Assembly (NCBI GenBank): GCA_037200985.1
Contig: JBBCGJ010000001.1
Span: forward strand, 3,696,756-3,760,755
DNA from: Rhizomicrobium sp.
GTDB taxonomy: Bacteria; Pseudomonadota; Alphaproteobacteria; Micropepsales; Micropepsaceae
DNA: 64,000 bases
Reading direction: 5' to 3'
A model generated the notes under the pieces. The model was not told the origin of the DNA. It searched no databases and saw nothing but the letters and a program-made list of their open reading frames with translations. Positions 33,712-44,324 of this stretch are shown here, piece after piece. The position numbers and the translations under genes are program-made. The stretch's first letter is position 1, and every line of letters begins with the position of its first letter.

Positions 33712-35267
33712 GCCGCCTCGCCATCGTCCTCGGCTTCGCTCTCCAGCGTTGCTTCATCGAGACCGAGCAGCGTTTGCGACGCAGGCCCCGGCGCCGCTTC
33801 GACATTGCGCAGCGCCCGGTTCATGGCCCGCGTCCGCGTGCCCAGCTTGTCGATCGTGTTGGTCGCGGCGTTGAGCTGGCGCTTGAGCGAATCCACCACC
33901 TTGCCGTGCGACAGGAACTCGGTACGCACCGCGCCCAGCATCTGCCACACCTCGCTGGAGCGTTTCTGGATCGCCAGCGAGCGGAATCCCATCTGGAACG
34001 CGCTCAACATGGACGCCAGCGTGGTCGGCCCGGCCAGCGTCACGCGGCAATCGTTTTGCAGATGCTCGAACAGGCCGGGCCGGCGCAGAGCCTCGGCCAG
34101 CAGGCTTTCGGTCGGCAGGAACAGGATCGCGAAGTCGGTCGTGACCGGCGGATTGATGTATTTTTCCGATACGGTCTTGGCGAAGCTCTTGATCCGCGCC
34201 TCCAGCGCCGCCGAGGCTTCTTCGACCGCCACGACATCGGCGCGCTCGGTCGCCAGCACCAGCCGCTCATAGTCCTCCTGCGGGAATTTGGCGTCGATCG
34301 GCAGCAGCACCTCTTTCTCGTCGTCGCGGCCGGTGAAGCGGACCGCGTATTCGACGCGCTCCAGGCTGTGCTCCTTGACCTGCGCGTTGCGCAGATACTG
34401 GTCGGGCGACAGGAACTGCTCGAGCAGCATGCCGAGTTGCACCTCGCCCCAGGTGCCGCGGGTCTTCACATTGCTGAGCACGCGCTTCAGATCGCCGACG
34501 CCGGTCGCCAGCGATTGCATCTCGCCCAGGCCGGAGTGCACGCGTTCGAGCTGCTCCTGCACCGTGCGGAACGATTCCGTCAGGCGCTGATCCAGCGCCG
34601 TTTGCAGCTTCTCGTCGACCGTCTGCCGCATTTCGTCCAGCTTGGCGGCATTCTCCTGCCGGATGGCGTCGAGGCGGCCCTCGACCGCGCTGCGCAAGAT
34701 TTCCTGATCGGCGCTTTGCCGGTCCGTCAGCCCCTTGAGTTCGGCGGCGACCTTGTCCAACCGCTCCTGCTGCTGCACGCCCAGGTCGCGCGTGGTCGAA
34801 GACAGCGTGTCAGCGGTGCGCGTGTAGTTTCCGATCAATTCTTCGCGCAGCTCGCGGGCGGCGATTGTCTGGCGATCTGCGAACTCGTTCAGCTTGGTTT
34901 CGATGGCTTGGCGAAGAGCGTCGCGATTCTCGCCGGCGTCCTTGCCCATCTTGGCGATGTCGGCGTCCAGCTTCTGGCCGATGCCCACGATCGGCTGGCG
35001 GATATTCTCGATCGCGACGTCCAGGCGGTTCAGCAGCGCGTCTTGAAAGCGCAGGATCGCCTCGTCCAGTCTCTGCTTCACGGCGCGCGACTGCTCGGCA
35101 TTGTCGGCGCGGACGCGGTCGGCCTCGGTCCGCACCGTCGCCGCGATGGCGTCGGCCGCGAGGGCCGATTGCGGCAGCTTGCGGCCCACGCCCAGGAGCA
35201 GCAGAAGCCCCGCCAGCGTCGCGGTCGCGCTGAACGCCAGCGTCAGATAAAGCAGGATTTGCGGCAT
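33708..35267 (-). CDS. rmuC: DNA recombination protein RmuC
   Basis: Predicted nuclease-like protein limiting inversions. The 519-residue product has an N-terminal membrane segment (about 5-28), a long coiled-coil region (about 50-250) and the RmuC core with [18 protein letters not shown] near 290, [11 protein letters not shown] and [15 protein letters not shown] near 325. The C-terminal 15 residues are acidic. It is divergent from def by 80 bp and convergent with recR. Confidence 0.93.
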   Translation of the reverse strand: MPQILLYLTLAFSATATLAGLLLLLGVGRKLPQSALAADAIAATVRTEADRVRADNAEQSRAVKQRLDEAILRFQDALLNRLDVAIENIRQPIVGIGQKLDADIAKMGKDAGENRDALRQAIETKLNEFADRQTIAARELREELIGNYTRTADTLSSTTRDLGVQQQERLDKVAAELKGLTDRQSADQEILRSAVEGRLDAIRQENAAKLDEMRQTVDEKLQTALDQRLTESFRTVQEQLERVHSGLGEMQSLATGVGDLKRVLSNVKTRGTWGEVQLGMLLEQFLSPDQYLRNAQVKEHSLERVEYAVRFTGRDDEKEVLLPIDAKFPQEDYERLVLATERADVVAVEEASAALEARIKSFAKTVSEKYINPPVTTDFAILFLPTESLLAEALRRPGLFEHLQNDCRVTLAGPTTLASMLSAFQMGFRSLAIQKRSSEVWQMLGAVRTEFLSHGKVVDSLKRQLNAATNTIDKLGTRTRAMNRALRNVEAAPGPASQTLLGLDEATLESEAEDDGEAA

Positions 35268-35347
35268 AATCGGGTCCGGTTCGCGCGGGAATCGCCGGAT
35301 TCTATCCTTGCTTGACCGCAGCCACTATCGTCCTTATTTGAGCGATC

Positions 35348-35866
35348 ATGGCCGTACGACCCATCCTGACCGCGCCCGATCCGCGCCTCAAAGCCGTCTC
35401 GCAGTCCGTCGAGACGGTCGATGCCGCCACGCGCCGGCTGATCGACGACATGGTCGATTCGATGTACGCCGCCGACGGCATCGGCCTCGCCGCGGTCCAG
35501 ATCGGCGCGCCCCAGCGCATCATCGTGATGGACCTCGACCAGCGCGAGGGCAAGAAGACCCCGCGCCATTTCATCAACCCCATCATCACCTGGCGGTCGG
35601 AGGACCTGGCGACCTTCGAGGAAGGCTGCCTCTCCGTGCCCGAGATCTGGGAAGACGTGGAGCGCGCCGCGCGCATCAAGGCGACCTATCTCGACCGCGA
35701 CGGCAAGAGCCACGAGCTCGAAGCCGACGGGTTGCTCGCCACCTGCCTGCAGCATGAGATGGATCATCTCGAAGGCGTCCTGTTCATCGACCACCTCTCC
35801 AAGCTCAAGCGCTCCATGGCGCTGCGCAAACTGCAGAAGGCGAAGCGTCTGAAAGAGACGGGGTAG
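35348..35866 (+). CDS. def: peptide deformylase
   Basis: Removes the formyl group from nascent proteins. The 172-residue product has the three signature motifs: GIGLAAVQIG near residue 45, EEGCLSVP near 95 (metal Cys) and QHEMDHLEG near 136 (metal His). Start at the ATG at 35348. It is followed by a palindromic repeat and then fmt and truA, the usual def-fmt order. Confidence 0.96.
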   Translation: MAVRPILTAPDPRLKAVSQSVETVDAATRRLIDDMVDSMYAADGIGLAAVQIGAPQRIIVMDLDQREGKKTPRHFINPIITWRSEDLATFEEGCLSVPEIWEDVERAARIKATYLDRDGKSHELEADGLLATCLQHEMDHLEGVLFIDHLSKLKRSMALRKLQKAKRLKETG

Positions 35867-35876
35867 GCATGCGCCT

Positions 35877-35981
35877 TGTCATCCCGGAAGCCGCGACAGC
35901 GGCTATCCGGGACCCATCGGGACGCTGCACCATGGGTCCCGGCTCTGCGCGATGCTTGCGCATCGCTTGGCCGGGATGACA
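35877..35981. repeat. dispersed palindrome, 'TCATCCCGG' type
   Basis: Begins TTGTCATCCCGGAAGC and ends GGCCGGGATGACA, about 105 bp. Inside are further hairpins (GGGACCCAT/ATGGGTCCC). It is the only copy of this subtype in the window and separates def from fmt. Confidence 0.7.
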
Positions 35982-35991
35982 GGCTTGTAAA

Positions 35992-36909
35992 ATGACCCTC
36001 CGCCTCGCCTTCCTGGGCACGCCCGATTTCGCGGTGCCGACGCTCGCCGAATTGATCGCGCAGGGCCACGACATCGCCTGCGTCTATTCCCAGCCGGCCC
36101 GCCCCAAGGGCCGCGGGCTGGAGACCGAGCCCTTGCCGGTCCATGCCCTGGCGCTCAAGCACAAGATCGCGGTCCGCACGCCGGTCTCGCTCAAGGACGC
36201 CGCGCAGCAGGAATTGTTCGCCGCCCTCGACCTCGATGTCGCCGTCGTGGTCGCCTATGGGCTGATTCTGCCCAAGCCGATCCTCGATGCGCCGCGGCTC
36301 GGCTGCATCAATCTGCACGGCTCGCTCCTGCCGCGCTGGCGCGGCGCCGCGCCGATCCAGCGCGCGATCATGGCGGGCGATGCCGAGACCGGCGTGATGA
36401 CCATGCAGATGGGAGAGGGCCTCGACACCGGCCCCGTCCTGATGGCGGAGCGCACGCCCATCGGCCGCAAGACCTATGGCGCGCTGCACGACGAACTCTC
36501 CCGTCTCGGCGCCGATCTCATGGCCCGCACCCTGGCGGCGCTGGAGCGCGACACCATCGCGCAGACGCCGCAGGCGGAGGAGGGCGCGACCTATGCGAAG
36601 AAGATCGCCAAGCAAGAAGCCCGCATCGATTGGACCAGGCCGGCGCGCGAGGTCGATTGCCTGATCCGCGGCCTCTCGCCGATGCCCGGCGCCTGGTGCG
36701 AGGCGAAAGGCGAGCGCCTCAAGATACTCGACTGCGATCCGGCAACCGGCAGCGGCGAACCCGGCATGCTCTTGGACGACGCGCTGACCGTCGCCTGCGG
36801 CGACGGCGCGCTGCGCCTCACGCGCCTGCAACGTTCCGGCAAGTCCGCGATGAGCGCGACCGAGCTCCTGCGCGGCTTCGCGCTGCCGCGCGGCGCCGTG
36901 CTCGCCTGA
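35992..36909 (+). CDS. fmt: methionyl-tRNA formyltransferase
   Basis: Formylates initiator Met-tRNA. The 305-residue product begins [19 protein letters not shown] and has the folate-binding [20 protein letters not shown] motif near residue 105 with the catalytic HGS and later GLDTGPV. The C-terminal beta-barrel domain ends with a typical [11 protein letters not shown]. The next gene, truA, starts 1 bp after the stop. Confidence 0.96.
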   Translation: MTLRLAFLGTPDFAVPTLAELIAQGHDIACVYSQPARPKGRGLETEPLPVHALALKHKIAVRTPVSLKDAAQQELFAALDLDVAVVVAYGLILPKPILDAPRLGCINLHGSLLPRWRGAAPIQRAIMAGDAETGVMTMQMGEGLDTGPVLMAERTPIGRKTYGALHDELSRLGADLMARTLAALERDTIAQTPQAEEGATYAKKIAKQEARIDWTRPAREVDCLIRGLSPMPGAWCEAKGERLKILDCDPATGSGEPGMLLDDALTVACGDGALRLTRLQRSGKSAMSATELLRGFALPRGAVLA

Positions 36910-36910
36910 G

Positions 36911-37648
36911 ATGCCGCGCTATCGCTTGACCCTCGAATATGACGGCGCCGGCTTCGTCGGCTGGCAGCGGCAGGACAATGGCGCCTCGGTCCAGGGCACG
37001 CTCGAAGCCGCCATCGAAAGCCTGTCCGGCGAGCGCGTCACCGTGCACGGCGCCGGCCGCACCGATGCCGGCGTGCATGCGCTCGGGCAGGCGGCGCATT
37101 TCGATCTCATGAAGGACTTCGCCCCCGACAAGGTGCGCGACGCGCTGAACCATTTCGTCCGTCCCGCCGCCATCGCGGTGCTGGAGGCGGCTGTCGCCGC
37201 GCCGGATTTCCACGCGCGGTTCTCGGCGACGGGCCGCCACTATCTCTACCGCATCCTCACCCGCCGCCCGCCGCCGGTGCTCGACGCCGGCAAGGTCTGG
37301 CATGTCGTGCACGCCCTCGACGCCGAGGCGATGGACGCCGCGGCGCAGGCCCTGGTCGGCCGGCACGATTTCACGACGTTCCGTGCCGCCGAATGCCAGG
37401 CGAAATCGCCGGTGAAGACCTTGGACAAGCTCACCGTCCGTCGCGCCGCCGAGGAGATTCATATCGAGGCCTCGGCGCGGTCTTTCCTGCATCATCAGGT
37501 GCGCTCGATGGTGGGTTCGCTGAAGCTGGTCGGCGAGGGCAAATGGCGCGCCCGCGACCTCGCCGACGCGCTCGCAGCGCAGGACCGCGCCCGCTGCGGC
37601 CCCGTCGCCCCGGCGGACGGGCTGTATCTGGTGCGGGTCGACTACTGA
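36911..37648 (+). CDS. truA: tRNA pseudouridine(38-40) synthase
   Basis: Makes pseudouridine in the tRNA anticodon stem-loop. The 245-residue product has the TruA core: [19 protein letters not shown], the catalytic-aspartate motif [12 protein letters not shown] near residue 52, and the C-terminal [14 protein letters not shown]. It starts 1 bp after fmt. A palindromic repeat follows the stop. Confidence 0.96.
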   Translation: MPRYRLTLEYDGAGFVGWQRQDNGASVQGTLEAAIESLSGERVTVHGAGRTDAGVHALGQAAHFDLMKDFAPDKVRDALNHFVRPAAIAVLEAAVAAPDFHARFSATGRHYLYRILTRRPPPVLDAGKVWHVVHALDAEAMDAAAQALVGRHDFTTFRAAECQAKSPVKTLDKLTVRRAAEEIHIEASARSFLHHQVRSMVGSLKLVGEGKWRARDLADALAAQDRARCGPVAPADGLYLVRVDY

Positions 37649-37657
37649 CCTTATGCC

Positions 37658-37731
37658 TGTCATGCCCGCGTAGGCGGGCATCCAGAGTCGCTTGCGGCCA
37701 AGACTGGATTCCCGCTTCCGCGGGAATGACA
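37658..37731. repeat. dispersed palindrome, 'TGTCATGCCCGCG' family
   Basis: Begins TGTCATGCCCGCGTAGG and ends CCGCGGGAATGACA. It sits between the convergent truA and murI. Confidence 0.75.
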
Positions 37732-37746
37732 ACCTGGAATCGGGTT

Positions 37747-38556
37747 CTAATTCTGCAAGTCGATCAACTCGACCGCGCCCGGATCGATCGGCTGTCCCAA
37801 GAATATCTCGCCCGCGCGCGCAAACCGGTCCGGCGCATCGGTGGCGAGGAAGCGGAGAGTCGGAGTCCCGCCCTCGCTTGCCAGCCCGCGCGCCGCGATC
37901 AGTTCGGCCACCGCCTCCGCCGTCGTGATCGCGCTGTCGACCAGCACGATGTCGTCGCCGGCGATCCGCGCGATGGCCTCTTTCAGCACCGGATAATGCG
38001 TGCAGCCGAGCAGAAGGCATTTCGGCCGCGGCAGCGTCGCCAGCAGGGGATCGAGATAGCGCCGCACCGCGAGTTCCACGAGCGGCCCGTCGGTCAGTCC
38101 CTCTTCCGCCAGCGGCACGAAAAGCGGGCAGGCCTGCTGCACGATCGGCACGTCGGAGCCTTCCGCCCGGATCGCGGCGCGATAGGCGCCGCCCTTCACC
38201 GTCCCTTCCGTCGCGATGACCGCGATGGGTCCGTCCGGCGCCGCCGCCAGCGCCGCCTTGGCGCCCGGCACGATCACGCCCAGGACCGGCAGCGGCGCCA
38301 GCGCCGCGGCGACCTCAGGCAGCGAGACCGACGCGGTGTTGCAGGCGATCACCACCATCTTCACGCCGCGCGCCACCAGCGCCTTCGACGCCTGGACGGC
38401 ATAACGGCGCACCGTGTCGGCGCTCTTCGTACCGTAGGGAAGCCGCGCCGTGTCGCCCAGATAGACGAAGCTCTCGCCCGGCAGCCGCGCCATCAGCGCG
38501 CGCATCACCGTCAGCCCGCCCATCCCGGAATCGAACACCCCGATGGGCGCCTTCAT
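37747..38556 (-). CDS. murI: glutamate racemase
   Basis: Produces D-glutamate for peptidoglycan. The 269-residue product has both catalytic cysteine motifs: VIACNTASV near residue 70 and LLGCTHYP near 180, plus the opening [14 protein letters not shown]. It starts at 38556 and overlaps the dapE stop as ATGA, linking two cell-wall precursor genes. Confidence 0.95.
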   Translation of the reverse strand: MKAPIGVFDSGMGGLTVMRALMARLPGESFVYLGDTARLPYGTKSADTVRRYAVQASKALVARGVKMVVIACNTASVSLPEVAAALAPLPVLGVIVPGAKAALAAAPDGPIAVIATEGTVKGGAYRAAIRAEGSDVPIVQQACPLFVPLAEEGLTDGPLVELAVRRYLDPLLATLPRPKCLLLGCTHYPVLKEAIARIAGDDIVLVDSAITTAEAVAELIAARGLASEGGTPTLRFLATDAPDRFARAGEIFLGQPIDPGAVELIDLQN

Positions 38557-39716
38557 CGCGGCGGATCGGCGAAATAGGCGTCCAGCACGCGCGCATAGAG
38601 CGCCGTCAGCGTCTCGATCTCGGCGACCGGCACGCATTCGTCGGCCTTGTGCATCGTGCCGCCGGGAAGACCCATCTCCACCACGGGGCAATAGTTCTTG
38701 ATGAAACGCGCGTCGGAGGTGCCGCCCGTGGTCGACAGCTCCGGCGTCCGTCCTGTCACGTCGTGAACCACTCTGCTCAGCATCGCCGTGAAGTCTCCGG
38801 GCGTGGTGAGGAACGGCTCGCCGCTCGCATGCGCGCTCACCGCGATCTCGACGCCGCGCGCCGCCGCGACCCTTGCCGCCTCGGCTTCGATATGCGCGAC
38901 CAAGTCGGCGCTTTTGTGGCGGTCGTTGAAGCGGATGTTGAAACCCGCGCGCGCCTCGGCCGGAATGACGTTGGTCGCGGGATTTCCGACATCGACGGTG
39001 GTGAAGGCCAGCGTCGAAGGATCGAAATGCTCGGTTCCCTCGTCGAGTTTCCAGGCCGCCAGCGCGGCTACCAGTTCCGCCAGCGCCGGGATCGGATTGT
39101 TCGCCTTCGCCGGATAGGCGGCATGGCCCTGCGTGCCGGTGACGGTCAGCTTCACGTTCATCGTGCCGCGCCGGCCGATCTTCAGCACGTCGCCGGTCGC
39201 CGCCGTCGCGGTCGGCTCGCCGACGATGCAGTGATCGAGACGCTCGCCCTGTTCCGCCAGCCATTGCAGCACGCGCTTGGTGCCGTTGACGTTGGTCGGG
39301 CCTTCCTCGTCGCCGGTGATGAGCAGGCTGATCGAGCCGTGAGGCTTGCCGCTCGCGATGAACCGCGCCGCCGCCGCCGCGAAGCAGGCCACCGCCGTCT
39401 TCATGTCGACCGCGCCGCGGCCATAGAGCGTGCCGTTCTCGATCGTCGCGCCGAAGGGATCGTGCTTCCACAATTTGGCGTCGCCCGGCGGCACCACGTC
39501 GGTGTGTCCGGCGAAGCAGAAATTCGGTCCCTGCGTTCCGATGCGCGCATACAGGTTCTCGACCGCCGCCGTGCCGTCCGCCTGAAACCGCAGCCGCGTG
39601 CAGGTAAAGCCCAGCGGCGTCAGCGCCGCTTCCAGCACGCCCAGCGCGCCGCCGTCCTCCGGCGTGACGGAGCGGCAGCGGATCAGGGCCTGGGAAAGGG
39701 CGACGGGATCGGTCAT
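38553..39716 (-). CDS. dapE: succinyl-diaminopimelate desuccinylase
   Basis: Metal-dependent M20 peptidase-family enzyme of lysine/meso-diaminopimelate synthesis. The 387-residue product has metal motifs [12 protein letters not shown] near residue 64, GAVDMKTAV near 95 and TGDEEGPTN near 128, the lid/dimerisation domain in the middle, and a C-terminal [12 protein letters not shown] start it at 39716 ([14 protein letters not shown]). Downstream it overlaps murI. Confidence 0.95.
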   Translation of the reverse strand: MTDPVALSQALIRCRSVTPEDGGALGVLEAALTPLGFTCTRLRFQADGTAAVENLYARIGTQGPNFCFAGHTDVVPPGDAKLWKHDPFGATIENGTLYGRGAVDMKTAVACFAAAAARFIASGKPHGSISLLITGDEEGPTNVNGTKRVLQWLAEQGERLDHCIVGEPTATAATGDVLKIGRRGTMNVKLTVTGTQGHAAYPAKANNPIPALAELVAALAAWKLDEGTEHFDPSTLAFTTVDVGNPATNVIPAEARAGFNIRFNDRHKSADLVAHIEAEAARVAAARGVEIAVSAHASGEPFLTTPGDFTAMLSRVVHDVTGRTPELSTTGGTSDARFIKNYCPVVEMGLPGGTMHKADECVPVAEIETLTALYARVLDAYFADPPR

Positions 39717-39776
39717 CGGTTGCGATGTACGCGCGCCCCTCGCTATGGTCAATCAAGGCAAATTCGGGAGGTTCGC

Positions 39777-40649
39777 ATGGCCGGTCGTCTGGAAGGCAAG
39801 GTCGCCGTCGTCACCGGCGCGGCGAGCGGCATCGGCCGCGCCACGGTCGATCTCTTCGTCGCGGAAGGCGCGCGCGTCGTCGCCGCCGACATCCAGGACG
39901 ACAAGGGCGCCCGCATCGAGGAGGACCACAAGGGCATGGCGCATTACGTCCGTTGCGACGTGACGCGGGAAACGGACATCGCGGCCGCCGTCGCCGCCGC
40001 CAAGCGGCATTTCGGCCGCCTCGACGTGCTGTTCAACAATGCCGGCACCGGCGGCGCCAACGATCCGGCCGACGGCGTCACGGCGGAGGGCTTCGATTCC
40101 GTCATGCACCTGCATGTCCGCGCCGCCCTGTTCGGCATGAAATACGCCGTGCCCCTGATGCGCGCGGCGGGCGGCGGCGCGATCATTTCCACCGCCTCGG
40201 TCGCCGGCATCCGCACCGGCTACGGCCCGCTGCTCTATTCCATCGCCAAGGCCGCCATCGTGCACATGACCCATGCCGCCGCGGCCCAGCTCGGGGCGGA
40301 GAATATCCGCGTCAACTGCATCTGCCCGGGCGTGATCGCCACCAACATCTTCGCCCATGCCATGGGAATCCCCAGCCAGATCGGCGAGACGCGAATCGAG
40401 GCCATCGCGGAGGCCGGCGCGGCCCTGCAGCCGATCCCGCGCGGCGGCCGCGCCCGCGACATCGCCGAGGCCGCGCTCTATCTCGCGTCGGACGGCGCCA
40501 GCTTCGTCAACGGCCATGCCCTGGTGGTCGATGGCGGCCTGACGCTGGGGCCGACCGGCATGGCGCAGATGGCGGTCTACGCGCCCATCGTGCAGGCGCT
40601 CGGCGTCGACGCGGACGCCATCGCCGCCGCGGTGCAGGCGCGCGGTTAG
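39777..40649 (+). CDS. SDR family oxidoreductase
   Basis: Short-chain dehydrogenase of 290 residues. Cofactor motif VVTGAASGIGRAT (GxxxGxG) near residue 12, NNAGTGG near 87, catalytic Ser in ISTASVAGI, YSIAKAAIVH (YxxxK) near 160, and ICPGVIATNI. It continues past the usual C-terminal end by about 30 residues. GGGAGG lies 5 nt before the ATG. Substrate unknown; the next gene on the other strand overlaps its stop. Confidence 0.88.
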   Translation: MAGRLEGKVAVVTGAASGIGRATVDLFVAEGARVVAADIQDDKGARIEEDHKGMAHYVRCDVTRETDIAAAVAAAKRHFGRLDVLFNNAGTGGANDPADGVTAEGFDSVMHLHVRAALFGMKYAVPLMRAAGGGAIISTASVAGIRTGYGPLLYSIAKAAIVHMTHAAAAQLGAENIRVNCICPGVIATNIFAHAMGIPSQIGETRIEAIAEAGAALQPIPRGGRARDIAEAALYLASDGASFVNGHALVVDGGLTLGPTGMAQMAVYAPIVQALGVDADAIAAAVQARG

Positions 40650-41209
40650 CGCCCCGCCAGCGGATCGGGCCCGAAGCGGTTGTCGCCCGCCGTGCCGCGC
40701 AGGATGTAAAGCTCGACGAAGGCCCACAGCCCGATGATCGTCGCCGCGCCGCGCGCGATCAGAGCCAGCGGCGACTGGACCGGCGGTGGCGGCGGCGGCA
40801 GATTGTTCTGCGCCGCGTGCATCGCCGCGCCGATATTGGCGAACATCTCCGGCATGGCCATGATGGTCGGTATCTGCAGCACCGCCGGAAGCAGGAAGAA
40901 CACGATCAGCCACCATGCGCTCCGGTTGCGGTCGTGCAGCCGCTTGGTCGCCACCGCAAGGCCGATGTAAAGGCCGATCAGGTACAATACGCAGAAGACG
41001 ATGCCGAAGGTGTGCGCCTGCGGCGTCGCGACGACGGCCGACAGCGTCGTCTGCTCCTGGGCCAGCGCGACGATTGCCTGAAGGCCGATCGTGTAGACGA
41101 ACACGACGCAGACCAGCGCGACATGAACCGCGCTCACCAGCAGCACGGCCCATTGCTTGGCGCGATTGATGCGGCCGGAAAAGCCGAAGAGATAATGACC
41201 CAGACCCAT
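40646..41209 (-). CDS. DUF805 membrane protein
   Basis: The 187-residue product carries the DUF805 pattern: LFGFSGRINRAKQW at the N-terminus, KRLHDRNRSAWW near residue 90, and a C-terminal GTAGDNRFGPDP. Four hydrophobic segments. A run of seven prolines (near 137-144) lies in a loop. The function of the family is unknown. It is convergent with the SDR gene, with overlapping stops. Confidence 0.88.
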   Translation of the reverse strand: MGLGHYLFGFSGRINRAKQWAVLLVSAVHVALVCVVFVYTIGLQAIVALAQEQTTLSAVVATPQAHTFGIVFCVLYLIGLYIGLAVATKRLHDRNRSAWWLIVFFLLPAVLQIPTIMAMPEMFANIGAAMHAAQNNLPPPPPPVQSPLALIARGAATIIGLWAFVELYILRGTAGDNRFGPDPLAGR

Positions 41210-41320
41210 GGAAAGCCCCCGCCTTCGATGGCGGCAGTATCGCCCGCCGCGGCGGTCGCGTGAAGGGTTAACGGCCTCAAATAGCGAAGCGATAGGCCGA
41301 ATAAATCATGCTGCGCCGCG

Positions 41321-42145
41321 TCAATCGCGCAACAGCTCGTTGATCGCGGTCTTGGACCGTGTGCGCGCGTCCACCGTCTTGATGATGACACCGCAATAGA
41401 GCGACGGCTTGCCAAGCCCGCCGCCGATCGAGCCCGGCACCACGACGGAATAGGGCGGCACCCGCCCGGTCACGATCTCGCCCGTGTGACGGTCGACGAT
41501 CTTGGTGGTCGAGGTCAGGAACGTCCCCATCGCCAGCACCGATCCCTCGCCGACGATCACGCCCTCGGCGACTTCGGAACGCGCGCCGATGAAGCAATTG
41601 TCCTCGATGATGGTCGGCGCCGCCTGCAACGGCTCCAGGACGCCGCCCAGCCCCGCGCCGCCGGAAATGTGGCAATTGGCGCCGACCTGGGCGCAGGAGC
41701 CGACCGTCGCCCAGGTGTCGATCATCGTGTTCTCGCCGACATGGGCGCCGACATTGACGAAAGACGGCATCAGCACGACGCCCCTGGCGATGAAGGCGGA
41801 GCGCCGCACGATCGCCCCCGGCACGGCGCGGAAGCCCGCGGCCTGGAAGCGGCCTGCGTCCCAGCCGGCGAATTTCGAATTGACCTTGTCCCACCACGAC
41901 GCCTCGCCCGGCGCCCCTTCGATCAGCTTCATCGCGTTCAGCCGGAAGGACAGCAGCACCGCCTTCTTCAGCCATTGATGGACGACCCATTCGCCCGCGC
42001 GCTTCTCCGCGACGCGCGCGCGCCCCGCGTCGAGGTCTTCGAGCGCGGTCTCCACCGCCTCGCGCACTTCGCCCTTGGTATTGGCGTTCAGCGCGTCGCG
42101 GTTCTCCCACGCCGCGTCGACGATGCGGGCGAGTTCCTGGGCCAT
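41321..42145 (-). CDS. dapD: 2,3,4,5-tetrahydropyridine-2,6-dicarboxylate N-succinyltransferase
   Basis: Succinylates tetrahydrodipicolinate in diaminopimelate synthesis. The 274-residue product has the left-handed beta-helix hexapeptide repeats: [51 protein letters not shown]. It begins 4 bp after the HAD gene. With dapE (38553) most of the succinylase branch steps are here. Confidence 0.95.
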   Translation of the reverse strand: MAQELARIVDAAWENRDALNANTKGEVREAVETALEDLDAGRARVAEKRAGEWVVHQWLKKAVLLSFRLNAMKLIEGAPGEASWWDKVNSKFAGWDAGRFQAAGFRAVPGAIVRRSAFIARGVVLMPSFVNVGAHVGENTMIDTWATVGSCAQVGANCHISGGAGLGGVLEPLQAAPTIIEDNCFIGARSEVAEGVIVGEGSVLAMGTFLTSTTKIVDRHTGEIVTGRVPPYSVVVPGSIGGGLGKPSLYCGVIIKTVDARTRSKTAINELLRD

Positions 42146-42149
42146 GGGT

Positions 42150-42851
42150 TCAGATCCTGATCGATTGCAAGAAGGTCGGAAGATGGTCCGTCTCGTGATC
42201 GATGTGAAGCTCGGGATTGTCGATCCGCCAATAGGACTGGCCCTTGCCGTCGTTGAACCACACCGTGGTCATGCCCAGCGCCCTGGCGGGCACCAGATTC
42301 CTGGGCGAATCGTCGAACAGCGCGGCGCGGCCGGGATCGAACCGGCCGCGCGCCAGCAGCGCGTCATAGGCCGGCGCCTTGGGCTTGGGCACGAAGCCCA
42401 TCGCCTTGGCGTCCACGATGGCGTCGAACAGATCGTCCACCCCCAGCCGTGTCAGCACCGCATGGGCGAAGCGGCCGCAATTGTTGGTGAAGACCAGGCG
42501 CCGGCCGGGCAGCCGCAACAATCCGGCGCGCAAGCCGGCGTCGGGCATCAGCTCCAGCGCCTCGATGTCGTTGATGTCGTCGTGATATTCGTCGGGGTCG
42601 ATCTTCTGATGGACCATCAGCCCGGCGAGCGTGCTGCCATATTCCTTCAGATAGTGCTTCTGCATCTCCCAGGCGGCGGCGCGCGGCAGGTCGAAATGCC
42701 GCTGGACATAGCGGCAGATGCGCTCCTCCATCTCGGCATGCTGGGCCTCGTTGAAGGTGTAGAGCGTGTGGTCGAGATCGAAGACCCAGGTCTCGACATG
42801 GGAAAAATCGGGACCGGGGATGTTGTCGTCGACGGCGGCTGCGCTACGCAT
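42150..42851 (-). CDS. HAD family pyrimidine 5'-nucleotidase-like hydrolase
   Basis: The 233-residue product has HAD motif [12 protein letters not shown] near residue 21, motif II VFTNNC, motif III KP in [12 protein letters not shown] and motif [10 protein letters not shown]. The cap region and length fit the pyrimidine 5'-nucleotidase (SDT1-like) group. It lies directly upstream of dapD, where alphaproteobacteria often keep this gene. I chose the ATG at 42851 over the longer start at 42890. Confidence 0.88.
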   Translation of the reverse strand: MRSAAAVDDNIPGPDFSHVETWVFDLDHTLYTFNEAQHAEMEERICRYVQRHFDLPRAAAWEMQKHYLKEYGSTLAGLMVHQKIDPDEYHDDINDIEALELMPDAGLRAGLLRLPGRRLVFTNNCGRFAHAVLTRLGVDDLFDAIVDAKAMGFVPKPKAPAYDALLARGRFDPGRAALFDDSPRNLVPARALGMTTVWFNDGKGQSYWRIDNPELHIDHETDHLPTFLQSIRI

Positions 42852-42971
42852 GGCGCGACCTTGGGCGAAGCCGCGCCGGCAGGCAAGCATCGTAAGGCTT
42901 CCTCAACCACGTCTCTTAAACGAAGGTAAACCGCGCCGGCCGACTATCGCGGGTCAGGGAGAAGACCGGCG

Positions 42972-44216
42972 ATGGGACGGGAAGCCGCCAAGACGCCTGC
43001 CATGACGCGCGACGAGGCCCTTGCGCGGCTGGAGACGCGCGCCCAGGCGGCGCAGAGCGAACTGGCCGGCCGCACCGATGCCGGCCCGAAGGTCCTGACC
43101 TATCTGGCCGAGAACGGCGCGCCCGCCACGCGTCGCGCCGTGGCCGCGAACATCGCCGCGCCCGCCCAGGCCAATCGCCGCCTGGCCGATGACGACGACG
43201 ACGACGTCCGCGCCGAACTCGCCCGCAAGGTCGCCCGGCTGATGCCCAGCCTCTCGGCCGCGGAAGGCGCGCATGTCCATGCGCTGACCGTGGAGACGCT
43301 GGAGCGTCTCGCCCGCGACCAGGTTCCGCGCGTCCGCGCCGTCCTGGCCGACGCGGTCAAGACGCTCGACTGCATCCCGAAATTCATCGTGCTCACCCTG
43401 GCGCGCGATCTCGACGCCATCGTCGCCGCGCCGATCCTCGAATATTCGCCGCTGCTCTCCGACGCCGACCTGATGGAGGTCATCGCCGCCGCCAAGGCGG
43501 AGGAAGTCCTCGCCGCCATCGCCCGGCGCAGTCCGGTGAGCCCGGCGGTGTCCGAGGCCCTGGTCAGCTCGCTCGACATCCCGGCGATCGCCGCCCTGCT
43601 CGCCAATCCCGATGCGAGGATCCGCGACAAGACGCTCGACGACATCGCCGCCCAGGCCGAGAAGATCCAGTCCTGGCACGTTCCCCTGGTCCTGCGCGCC
43701 GATCTGTCCAAGCGCGCCATCCTGCGCATCGCCACCTTCGTCGGATCGAGCCTGATCGAGCAGCTCGTCACCCGCTACGGCCTGGACGCGGACATCGAGC
43801 ACCAGCTCAACAAGGAATTGCGCGCGCGCCTGGCCGAAGAGGCGCGGCCCGCATCCTCGGCGACCGATCTGGCGGTGCGCGACGTCGCGGCGGCGCGCGC
43901 GGGCGGCAAGCTCGACGAGGCTTTCGTCGAGCAGGCGGCCAATGCCGGCCAGCGCGACGCGGTCGCCCTGGCGCTGGCGGAGCTTGCCCGCGTGCCGGAC
44001 GCGACGGTGCGCAAGATCCTCGCCTCGCGCTCGGCCAAGCCGCTCGTCGCGCTGGTCTGGCACGCCCGGCTCAGCATGCGGCTGGCCTTCAAGATACAGA
44101 GCTTCGTGATGAAGCTTCCCGCCGGCGAATTGCTGCCCGCGCGCGCCGGCGTGCACTTCCCCATGACCGAAGACGAGATGCGCTGGCACCTGGGCTATTT
44201 CGACGTCGCGGCGTAG
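42972..44216 (+). CDS. DUF2336 domain protein
   Basis: The 414-residue product matches the alphaproteobacterial DUF2336 type: HEAT-like helical repeats with RRAVAANIAAPAQANRRLA, ELARKVARLMP, RVRAVLADAVKTLD and PILEYSPLLSDADLMEVI. The function is unknown; some members are linked to cell-cycle or regulatory genes. A run of six aspartates lies near residue 75. A weak CtrA-like site (TTAA-N7-TAAA at 42917-42931) sits upstream. Confidence 0.85.
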   Translation: MGREAAKTPAMTRDEALARLETRAQAAQSELAGRTDAGPKVLTYLAENGAPATRRAVAANIAAPAQANRRLADDDDDDVRAELARKVARLMPSLSAAEGAHVHALTVETLERLARDQVPRVRAVLADAVKTLDCIPKFIVLTLARDLDAIVAAPILEYSPLLSDADLMEVIAAAKAEEVLAAIARRSPVSPAVSEALVSSLDIPAIAALLANPDARIRDKTLDDIAAQAEKIQSWHVPLVLRADLSKRAILRIATFVGSSLIEQLVTRYGLDADIEHQLNKELRARLAEEARPASSATDLAVRDVAAARAGGKLDEAFVEQAANAGQRDAVALALAELARVPDATVRKILASRSAKPLVALVWHARLSMRLAFKIQSFVMKLPAGELLPARAGVHFPMTEDEMRWHLGYFDVAA

Positions 44217-44242
44217 TGGGGCTCATCGTCCCAATTCCAGAT

Positions 44243-44317
44243 TGTCATGCCCGCGCAGGCGGGCATCCGGCGACTGGGCGCTGCCAAGACTGGATGCCCG
44301 CTTTCGCGGGCATGACA
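44243..44317. repeat. dispersed palindrome, 'TGTCATGCCCGCG' family
   Basis: Begins TGTCATGCCCGCGCAGG and ends TTCGCGGGCATGACA, between the convergent DUF2336 and DUF1036 genes. Confidence 0.75.
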
Positions 44318-44324
44318 GTTTAGG

